This document shows, piece by piece, positions 58,167 through 64,000 of a stretch of 64,000 nt of DNA. The notes beneath the pieces are model-generated. The model ran no database searches. It was not told the DNA's origin and saw nothing but the letters and a program-made list of their open reading frames with translations. The first letter of the stretch is position 1, and every line of letters begins with the position of its first letter. The stretch is taken from the NCBI RefSeq assembly GCF_000379825.1, contig NZ_KB903825.1, positions 542,584 to 606,583 of the forward strand, written 5' to 3'. A program made the translations under genes and the position numbers. This DNA is from Longispora albida DSM 44784. GTDB lineage: Bacteria > Actinomycetota > Actinomycetes > Mycobacteriales > Micromonosporaceae.

Positions 58167-59393
58167 CTACGCGTTGACCCGCAACGCCGCTCCCGCGGCG
58201 TCCAGGGCCGCCTCGACCTCGGCCAGGCTCTCCCCCACGGCGGTGGCCAGAGCGATCCGGCCGTCGAAGGTGCCCTTGGCCGGGCCGCGTACGGAGCCGG
58301 GCTTCGCGAAAGCCGACAGCTGGTCGATCGCGGCCGGCTGGCCCGAGGGCCCGAAGTCGAAGCGCACCGACTCGATCACGGTGCCATCGTGTTCGGCCCA
58401 GAAGAACCGCACGCCAGCGACCCGCCCCCGGGCAGGCTCGGCCGACGGTGGCTGTCCACACGCGACGGCGCAGGCGTTCAGGCCGGTGTCCACGCCGGTG
58501 GCCAGCTCGCCCAGGTACGGGATCAGGTCCCCGCCGACCCGGCCGTTGACCTCGATGATCCGGGGACCGTCCGGCGTCATCATGATCTCGGTGTGCGTGT
58601 TGCCGGTCCGGTAGCCGAGGGCCGCGTGCGCGTCGTGCAGGACCTTCAGCAGCTCGGCGTCGGTGAGCAGCGGGTCGGCGGCGTCGACCGTGTGGCCGAT
58701 CTCCACGCAGTACGGCGGGAAGCCGACGCGTTTGCGGGCCAGGCACAGGACGGTCACCTCGCCCTCGTGCACCGAGCAGTCCACACTGATCTCGTACCCG
58801 GTGACGCGTTCCTCGACGAGCGGCCGGGCGACGTAGTCTGCCCTGCCGGGGACGGCGACACTGGTCGCGGCGGCGTACGCCGCGTCGAGTCCGCCGGGGG
58901 TGTCGACGGCGACCACACCCATGCTGAGCAGCAGGTCGCTGGGCTTGACGACGACCGGGTAGCCGATGCCGGCGGCGGCTTGGCGTGCCTCCTCCAGCGA
59001 GGTGACCTGGATGGATCGCGGCTGGGGTACCCCGGCTGCCGCCAGGGCCTCACGGGTCTGGTGCTTGTCGCGGCAGCGCATCGCGGCGGCGGCCCCGGGG
59101 CCGGGCAGGCCGAGCTGCTCGGCGATGTGCGCGGCGTGCACGACCCGGGCCTCGTCCCACGTGACGACCCCGTCCAGCGGCGTCGCCTCGTGGATGGCTC
59201 TGGCTGCCGCCAGCGCGTCGTCCAGCTCCGTGGTGTCCTCGGCGACCGTCCAGGCCGTGACGTACTCCTTCTCCCAGGTCGGTTCGACACCCGTGAGGTA
59301 GTGCAGCCGATACTGGGAGGACATTGCTTTGTACATGTATTCCCGGAAAGCCCGGCCCCCGCCGCGGACGATCAGTACGAGAGGTCGTTCCAT
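58167..59393 (-). CDS. ATP-grasp amide ligase B, downstream of the small peptide gene
   Basis: The 408-residue enzyme starts MERPLVLIVRGGGRAFREYM, has the nucleotide lysine in YPVVVKPSDLLLSMG (about 148), EERVTGYEISVDCSV, and GNTHTEIMMTPDGPRIIEVN with GRVGGDLI (family E/N/R residues, about 275-305). It is an L-amino-acid-ligase type ATP-grasp protein. ATG 59393 is chosen because AGGAG lies 9 bases upstream; ATG 59399 is too close to it. It sits directly behind the peptide gene, separated by a hairpin, as a modification enzyme in a RiPP operon would. Confidence 0.86.
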   Translation of the reverse strand: MERPLVLIVRGGGRAFREYMYKAMSSQYRLHYLTGVEPTWEKEYVTAWTVAEDTTELDDALAAARAIHEATPLDGVVTWDEARVVHAAHIAEQLGLPGPGAAAAMRCRDKHQTREALAAAGVPQPRSIQVTSLEEARQAAAGIGYPVVVKPSDLLLSMGVVAVDTPGGLDAAYAAATSVAVPGRADYVARPLVEERVTGYEISVDCSVHEGEVTVLCLARKRVGFPPYCVEIGHTVDAADPLLTDAELLKVLHDAHAALGYRTGNTHTEIMMTPDGPRIIEVNGRVGGDLIPYLGELATGVDTGLNACAVACGQPPSAEPARGRVAGVRFFWAEHDGTVIESVRFDFGPSGQPAAIDQLSAFAKPGSVRGPAKGTFDGRIALATAVGESLAEVEAALDAAGAALRVNA

Positions 59394-59420
59394 GCGCATC
59401 GTCTCCTGGAGACAGAAAGG

Positions 59421-59459
59421 CCGATGGGCCCCGCGCAACGCGTGCGTGGGGCCCATCGG
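59421..59459 (-). terminator. Hairpin (probable partial terminator) between peptide gene and ligase B
   Basis: CCGATGGGCCCC (59421-59432) and GGGGCCCATCGG (59448-59459) pair perfectly over 12 bp with a 15-base loop, 33 bp beyond the peptide stop. In RiPP operons such attenuators make precursor mRNA more abundant than enzyme mRNA. Confidence 0.75.
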
Positions 59460-59492
59460 ATATTGCGTTATGTGTTAGTCCCGGGGGTGCGC

Positions 59493-59594
59493 TTAGAGCG
59501 CAACCTCGCGAACCTCAACCTCGAACGCGACCTCGCGAACCTCAACCTCGAACTTGGCGTCACTGGTGCTCGGGTCAACCTCACGACGAGTCAT
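59493..59594 (-). CDS. 33-residue ribosomal peptide with a duplicated nonapeptide (candidate precursor)
   Basis: The small gene starts at ATG 59594 with ribosome site GGGAG 6 bases upstream and stops at TAA 59493. The N-terminal 14 residues are MTRREVDPSTSDAK; then FEVEVREVA occurs twice in tandem (residues 15-23 and 24-32), followed by a final Leu33. The repeats resemble the FxLD-x-R leader motif of actinomycete lanthipeptides (F-x-[LV]-[DE]-V-R), but no Ser/Thr/Cys core follows. It lies between hpgT and ligase B on the same strand. It may be a pheganomycin-type precursor or a scaffold for C- or N-terminal extension. It is too short to be scored by length alone. Confidence 0.65.
   Translation of the reverse strand: MTRREVDPSTSDAKFEVEVREVAFEVEVREVAL
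59499..59552 (-). repeat. Two tandem 27-base repeats in the peptide gene
   Basis: Copies 59499-59525 and 59526-59552 differ at one base (GTT versus GTC for valine). Each encodes FEVEVREVA. The near identity at DNA level suggests a recent duplication or gene conversion that keeps the two peptide copies alike. Confidence 0.9.
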
Positions 59595-59683
59595 GTGACT
59601 CTCCCTTCTCGTGATTACTACGTGCCTTACAGGGAACAGCATCGGGCCACTATGGAGCCAAGTCAAGGGCTCGCGCCTGTCGA

Positions 59684-60970
59684 TTACACGTCCCGCATTT
59701 CGTCCACTAGAGACTGTGCCAGCCGCCGTACGCCTTCGGTGATCTCCTCCGGCCGTGGCCAGCTGCACGACAGGCGCAGTGAGCTGCTCCCGCCACCGTC
59801 CGTGTAGAAGAAGCTCATCGGTGTCCACAGCACGCCGTGTTTGCTCGCCGAACGTTCGAGGAAAGCCTCGTCCGCGCGTACCGGTACGTCCACTACCGCG
59901 AAGAAACCGCCGTCGGGCACATTCCACGACACTCCGGGAATGGCGCCGAGATGCGTGTCCAATGCGGAGAGAAGAGTGCGCAGGTTCTGCTGGTAGAAAG
60001 CAATCTTGTCCGCGTTGGCGGCGCGCAGGCTGTAGCCGGACTCGACCAGGAATCCGCCGATCACGGCCTGGCTGATCGGGGACGTGTTCACGGTCAGCAT
60101 GCTCTTGATCGCCGACAGCTCGGCTGCCAGCGTCGTCCGGCGGCCAGCGCTGTCCACGACCTGCTGGTCCGCGACCAGGAAACCGACCCGGGCGCCGGGG
60201 AACACCGACTTGGCGAAGGAGCCCAGGTAGATCACACGGCGGTCCGTGTCGAGCGACTTGAGGCTGGGGGCCGGGTCGGCGGACAGGCCGAAGAGGCCGT
60301 ACGGGTCGTCCTCCAGGATCAGCAGCCCGGCCTCCGCCGCGGCGTCCAGGAGCGCCTGCCGGGTCGCGACGGGCAGCGAGACCCCGGAAGGGTTGGAGAA
60401 GTTCGGCACCATGTACAGGGCCTTCGGGCGCTTGCCCGCGCGGCGTACCTCGGCGGCGACCCGGGTGACCTCGGCGGGGTCGAGGCCACCGGAGCCCTCG
60501 GGCACGGGTACGACCTCGATGCCGAGGAGACGCGCGGCTCCGGTGATGCCCACGTAGCAGGGGGACGCGGCCAGGAGAACGTCCTCGGGGCCTGCGCACA
60601 GCCCGCGCAGGACGATGACCATCGCCTCCTGGCAGCCAGCGGTGACCGCGATGGCCTCGGGCGCCACGTGCACGTTCTCGTCGGTGGCGAGCAGCTGGGC
60701 GATGATGCCGTGGATCTGGCCGTTCGTCCTGCCGTACTGCATGAGCGCGTCGCGGATCGACTCAGGGGATTGGCCGGAATCGGCAAGGTGCTGCCGGTAC
60801 AAAGAAATGTATTTGGTGATGTCGTCCGGGTCGAAGAAGGCGCTGAACGGACGCCCGGCCGCCAGGGATATCGCGCTGGGAAAGCGTTCGGCGACCTCGT
60901 TGAGGAAATTCATCGATGATGACACTGGGTCCGAGACAGAGGCGTGCAGCTGCTCGCGGATGATGTCCAT
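59684..60970 (-). CDS. hpgT: 4-hydroxyphenylglycine aminotransferase
   Basis: The 428-residue class I/II PLP aminotransferase has NVHVAPEAIAVTAGCQEAM, MVPNFSNPSGVSL, LILEDDPYGLFGL and the Schiff-base lysine in LGSFAKSVFPGARVGF (about residue 255), ending in a typical LRLSCSWP segment. Overall it matches HpgT, which transaminates 4-hydroxybenzoylformate to L-Hpg, and the adjacent hmo gene supports this. ATG 60970 overlaps the hmo stop by 4 bp. A gap of 89 bp follows before the peptide gene. Confidence 0.87.
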   Translation of the reverse strand: MDIIREQLHASVSDPVSSSMNFLNEVAERFPSAISLAAGRPFSAFFDPDDITKYISLYRQHLADSGQSPESIRDALMQYGRTNGQIHGIIAQLLATDENVHVAPEAIAVTAGCQEAMVIVLRGLCAGPEDVLLAASPCYVGITGAARLLGIEVVPVPEGSGGLDPAEVTRVAAEVRRAGKRPKALYMVPNFSNPSGVSLPVATRQALLDAAAEAGLLILEDDPYGLFGLSADPAPSLKSLDTDRRVIYLGSFAKSVFPGARVGFLVADQQVVDSAGRRTTLAAELSAIKSMLTVNTSPISQAVIGGFLVESGYSLRAANADKIAFYQQNLRTLLSALDTHLGAIPGVSWNVPDGGFFAVVDVPVRADEAFLERSASKHGVLWTPMSFFYTDGGGSSSLRLSCSWPRPEEITEGVRRLAQSLVDEMRDV

Positions 60971-62031
60971 CAGGCGACCGCCGTCCGGTCGATGCCCGCG
61001 ATGCTGACCCGGCCGGTGAGGGCCATCGTGTGCTCCAGTTCGCTCGTGATCAGATCCATGACTCCCCCGACTCCGTGCGCGCCCCTGGCGGCCAGGCCCC
61101 ACAGCACGGGGCGGCCGAGCAGCACGGCGTCAGCGCCGAGCGCCAGGCCCGCGAAGACGTCCGAGCCGCGCCGCACGCCGCCGTCGACCATCACCTGGCA
61201 GCGGCCTGCCACGGCCTCGGCGATCTCCGGCAGCGCGTGCAGGCCGGTGACGGCGGGGTCGAGCTGGCGGCCACCGTGGTTGGAGGCGACGACGGCCGAC
61301 ACGCCGTGCTCGGCGGCCAGCAGGGCGTCCTCGGCGGTCAGGATGCCCTTGAGGACGATCGGCAGGCTGGTCACGCCGCGCAGCCACTCCAGGTCAGCCC
61401 AGGTGATGGTCTGGTCGAAGGCCTCCGCGGCGTGCACGGCCAGGCCGGAGGACCCCTGTTTGCTGATGTGCGCTGAGCCCATCAGCGCCGCGTCGAGATT
61501 CACCGCCTCGATGCCCTCCGGGATCGCCCAGCCGTTGCGCAGGTCGCGGAGCCGCTTGCCGATCCGGGGCGCGTCGACGGTGAGGACGAGCGCGCGGAAT
61601 CCGGCAGCCTCCGCCCGCTGGGCCAGCGCCGCGAGCGCGCCCCGGTCCTTGAGCCAGTAGAGCTGGAGCCACAGCGGGCCCGTCGCGGCCCTGGCGATCT
61701 CCTCCAGCGGCTGGCTGGAGAAGATGCTCACCACATACAGGTTCCCGCGCGCGCCCGCCGCTGTCGCGACCTCGCCGTCCGGATGGCACAGCTGGTGGTA
61801 CGCGGTCGGGGCGATCACCACAGGGGAAGGGACCGCTGCGCCGAGCAGAGTCGTGGCCGTGTCGACAACAGACACGTCGACCAGCACGCGCGGCCGGAAT
61901 GCGATCTGGCTGAATGCCCGGTCGTTCGCCGCCAGTGTCAGCTCCGTACCGGAACCGCCGTCGACAAAATCCCAGATCTCCGGGCTGACCTGGGACTGGG
62001 CTATTGTCCGATAATCCTCAGCGCACAGCAC
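60970..62031 (-). CDS. hmo: 4-hydroxymandelate oxidase (FMN-dependent)
   Basis: The 353-residue alpha-hydroxy-acid oxidase has the FMN-barrel features FVDGGSGTELTLAANDRAF, PTAYHQLCHPDGEVATA, LQLYWLKDRG and the catalytic ASNHGGRQLDPAVTGL (His about residue 250, Arg about 253), then DGGVRRGSDVFAGLALGAD. It oxidises (S)-4-hydroxymandelate to 4-hydroxybenzoylformate, the second step of Hpg synthesis. GTG 62031 follows AGGAGG with 7-base spacing. It heads the operon hmo-hpgT-peptide-ligase B. Confidence 0.88.
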   Translation of the reverse strand: MLCAEDYRTIAQSQVSPEIWDFVDGGSGTELTLAANDRAFSQIAFRPRVLVDVSVVDTATTLLGAAVPSPVVIAPTAYHQLCHPDGEVATAAGARGNLYVVSIFSSQPLEEIARAATGPLWLQLYWLKDRGALAALAQRAEAAGFRALVLTVDAPRIGKRLRDLRNGWAIPEGIEAVNLDAALMGSAHISKQGSSGLAVHAAEAFDQTITWADLEWLRGVTSLPIVLKGILTAEDALLAAEHGVSAVVASNHGGRQLDPAVTGLHALPEIAEAVAGRCQVMVDGGVRRGSDVFAGLALGADAVLLGRPVLWGLAARGAHGVGGVMDLITSELEHTMALTGRVSIAGIDRTAVA

Positions 62032-62084
62032 TTAGCTACCTCCTCAGTGGAGGATAAGTATGCCGGGGCATCGGGGAAAAGCGC

Positions 62085-62118
62085 GTGGCCGCAGCGGAGT
62101 CTTTATCGCTGCGGCCAC
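62085..62118 (-). terminator. Hairpin terminator of the AfsR-like regulator gene
   Basis: Perfect 12-bp arms GTGGCCGCAGCG (62085-62096) and CGCTGCGGCCAC (62107-62118) with a 10-base loop, 18 bp beyond the regulator stop and 53 bp before the hmo start. Confidence 0.85.
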
Positions 62119-62135
62119 AATTGCCTGTAAAACCC

Positions 62136-64000
62136 TCAGCCGGTACTCACCGGAGCAATAGGCTCCATCACCGCCCGCCCGGACTTCACGAGTGTCCCGC
62201 GCAGCTTCTGCGCTTCCTGCCGGGCGCCGTTGGCCTCCGCCTCGTTCTCGAAGTAGTTCTCGAGCGCGACGAGCACGTCCAGCGAATCGGCCAGCCAGTA
62301 AGGCGTGCGCAGCCGGCGCCACACGCGCAGCGCCTCGGTGAGGCAGCCACGGGCCGAGTCCGTGCGGCCAGCCGACAGGTGCGCGGCGGCGAGCCTGCGC
62401 AGGGCCAGCGCGCGGCCGAAGGACTGGTCGTGCTCCTGGTACACCATGAGGCACCAGGCGAGCATCGCCTCACCGGCCGGCAGCTGTCCCCGGCGGAGCC
62501 TCAGCTCGGCGAACGTGAGGACGGTGTGCGCCTGGCTGAGCCGGTCACCGGTCTGCGCGTAGACCTCGCGGGAGGCCGACAGGCAGGCCTCGGCCTCGTC
62601 GAGCCTGCCGCGGTCGAGGTGCACGAGGCCGAGGCTGCGCAGCGAGTGCGCCTCCCCCGGCTTGTACCCGGCCACCCGGCTCCCGTCCAGCGCCCGCTGG
62701 TGCCAGGTCTCGGCCTCGTCCGGGCGGCGCTGCTCGCGGAGCGCCGTGCCGATGCCGTTGGCCGCGTACGCCTCACCGGCCGGGTTGCCGAGCCGCCGGC
62801 ACAGCTCAGCGGCCTGCTCGAAGAACCGGACCGCGATCGCGTACTGCCCGCGCATCCGGTGCAGGTGCGCGAGCCCGGCCAGGCAGGCTGCCTCGTGGTG
62901 CGGGTCGGCGAGTACCCGGGCGTCGGCCAGCGCCGCCTCGAAGCTCTCGATCGCCGAGTCGTACCGGTCCTGGATGGTGTGCAGCTCGCCGAGGTTGCGG
63001 TGCAGCGCGACGGCAGCCCTGCGGTCACCTGTCTCCTCCGCCAGGGCCAGCGCCTCGGTGTGCGTGCGCCGCCAGTCGTCGAAGTGGTTGCGTACCTCGA
63101 AGAACGAGGCCATGCTCGCGGCGAGCCCGCTGGCCAGAGGCGCGTCGCGCAGCTTGCAGGCGTGCAGCACGAGACTGACCATCGTGGACCGTTCGGCCTC
63201 GAACCAGGTCACCGGGTCCTTGGTCAGCTCGTCGGCCGCCGCCGGGGGCAGCGCCCAGCCGGGGGCCGGGTGCGGGGCCGTGCCGAGGAACCCGCTGGCG
63301 AGCTGGGCGTTGGCCCGTTCGGCGAGGTCCAGGTACGCCCCGCACAGCCGGAACACCGCCCGGTCGAGGTCCGGCTCGCGGTCCTCGGCGCGGGCGCGTT
63401 CCCTGGCGTAGACGCGGAGGATGCCGTGCACGCGGTACCGCTGGCCGCTCCCGGCTGGTTCGAGGAGGTGCACGTCGATCAGCTCGTCGACGATCCGCTC
63501 GGCGCGCTGTGGCGGCACGTCGAGCACCGCCGCCGCTGCCCAGGCCGGGAAGTCGGTGACCTGGAGCGTGCCGAGGAGCCGGAAGGCGCTCTGGGCCTCC
63601 GGGCTCAGCTCGTCGTAGCTGAGCGCCAGGGTCGCCCGGACCTCCAGGTCACCGGCTGCCAGCTCGTCGAGCCTGCCGCGCTCGTCGCGGAGTGCCGTGG
63701 CGAGCTGCCCGAGCTTCCAGTGCGGGCGGGCGGCGAGGCGGACGGCCGCGATCCGGACGGCGAGCGGCAGGTACCCGCACAGCCGCACGATCTCCGCCGC
63801 CGCGTCCAGCTCCGCCGTGACCCGCGCCCGGCCCACCACCCCGGCGAGCAGGGTGAGAGCCTGCTCCTCAGGGAGGCGGCCGAGCTGGAGCCGGTGCGCG
63901 CCCAGCCCGGCGAGGCTGGCCCGGCTGGTGACGAGGACGGCACACGTGCTGCTGCCCGGCAGCAGCGGCCGGACCTGACGTTCGGTGGCCGCGTCGTCGA
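62136..64000 (-). CDS. AfsR/SARP-like NB-ARC-TPR regulator, C-terminal part, truncated by window edge
   Basis: More than 600 residues are visible and the frame is still open at base 64000. The first visible part belongs to the NB-ARC ATPase (CAVLVTSRASLAGLGAHRLQ, LPEEQALTLLAGVVG, EIVRLCGYLPLAVRIAAVRL), then a winged-helix segment (RVHGILRVYARERA) and about eight TPR units (for example LHRNLGELHTIQDRYDSAIE and ANGIGTALREQRRPDEAETW). This is the layout of AfsR-type pathway regulators, whose N-terminal SARP DNA-binding domain would lie outside the window. It probably controls the Hpg/ATP-grasp cluster. Confidence 0.85.
   Translation of the reverse strand, partial: DDAATERQVRPLLPGSSTCAVLVTSRASLAGLGAHRLQLGRLPEEQALTLLAGVVGRARVTAELDAAAEIVRLCGYLPLAVRIAAVRLAARPHWKLGQLATALRDERGRLDELAAGDLEVRATLALSYDELSPEAQSAFRLLGTLQVTDFPAWAAAAVLDVPPQRAERIVDELIDVHLLEPAGSGQRYRVHGILRVYARERARAEDREPDLDRAVFRLCGAYLDLAERANAQLASGFLGTAPHPAPGWALPPAAADELTKDPVTWFEAERSTMVSLVLHACKLRDAPLASGLAASMASFFEVRNHFDDWRRTHTEALALAEETGDRRAAVALHRNLGELHTIQDRYDSAIESFEAALADARVLADPHHEAACLAGLAHLHRMRGQYAIAVRFFEQAAELCRRLGNPAGEAYAANGIGTALREQRRPDEAETWHQRALDGSRVAGYKPGEAHSLRSLGLVHLDRGRLDEAEACLSASREVYAQTGDRLSQAHTVLTFAELRLRRGQLPAGEAMLAWCLMVYQEHDQSFGRALALRRLAAAHLSAGRTDSARGCLTEALRVWRRLRTPYWLADSLDVLVALENYFENEAEANGARQEAQKLRGTLVKSGRAVMEPIAPVSTG

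Noticed and set aside
59493..59594. Reading the small peptide as a classical FxLD lanthipeptide or a graspetide
   Set aside because: There is no Ser/Thr/Cys core after the motif and no LanB/LanC gene nearby. Graspetide ligation needs Ser, Thr or Lys acceptors in the core; the repeats have none. The resemblance of the leader motif is kept only as a note.
1..64000. CRISPR arrays, tRNA or rRNA genes, insertion sequences, phage attachment sites
   Set aside because: No regularly spaced direct repeats, cloverleaf sequences, transposase motifs or integrase genes were recognised by reading; the only clear tandem repeat is the coding 27-base pair at 59.5 kb.

Overview
The window is about 72% G+C DNA from a filamentous actinomycete. 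GTG starts are frequent, genes often overlap by 4 bp (ATGA/GTGA), and there are many secreted hydrolases, lipoproteins and ECF sigma factors. A DUF3558-type lipoprotein, an AfsR-like NB-ARC/TPR regulator and 4-hydroxyphenylglycine (Hpg) genes fit the Pseudonocardiales (Amycolatopsis, Lentzea or Saccharothrix relatives). That placement is inference only. No rRNA, tRNA, transposase, integrase or CRISPR array was seen.

Layout. 1-2.9 kb: housekeeping-type genes (hydrolase tail, LysE exporter, SigE-family sigma factor with a membrane partner, FKBP isomerase) closed by a strong terminator. 2.9-12.5 kb: nine translationally linked plus-strand genes (ATP-grasp ligase, DUF4213/DUF364 protein, cysteine-synthase-like PLP enzyme, MFS exporter, methyltransferase, complete Opp/Nik-type ABC importer). 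They start from an apparently leaderless promoter overlapped by a Zur-like palindrome, so the block looks like an undescribed metallophore make/export/re-import system. 12.5-18.9 kb: lipoprotein, acetyltransferase, TPR protein, epimerase-like reductase, secreted M9 collagenase. 19.2-22.8 kb: a SigK/RskA locus with a membrane molybdopterin oxidoreductase and a fasciclin lipoprotein, with two matching SigK-type promoters. 22.9-38.5 kb: SGNH hydrolase, AAA ATPase with a hairpin operator, LysR regulator, class V PLP enzyme, DivIVA-like protein, beta-propeller protein, MFS, secreted phosphatase, subtilase flanked by two paralogous regulators, and a P450. 38.8-44.4 kb: acyl-adenylating enzyme with MFS, then small ordinary genes.

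44.5-64 kb is a biosynthetic gene cluster without any NRPS in view. HmaS, Hmo and HpgT together give L-4-hydroxyphenylglycine. They sit with two ATP-grasp amide ligases, a 33-residue ribosomal peptide containing a duplicated nonapeptide, a six-gene type II ketosynthase operon (two ACPs, two ketosynthases, a half-ketosynthase, an adenylating enzyme), a second adenylating enzyme, an Sfp-type phosphopantetheinyl transferase, an alpha/beta hydrolase, an E1 alpha/beta thiamine-diphosphate dehydrogenase pair and a PhyH-type dioxygenase. The closest known logic is the pheganomycin strategy, in which a non-proteinogenic arylglycine is joined to a ribosomal peptide by an ATP-grasp ligase. Here it seems combined with a short acyl-ACP line. 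Gene order (hmo-hpgT-peptide-hairpin-ligase) makes the small peptide the centre of interest.

A near-palindrome, TCCACWGTGGA, recurs throughout the window in genes and gaps far more often than composition predicts.
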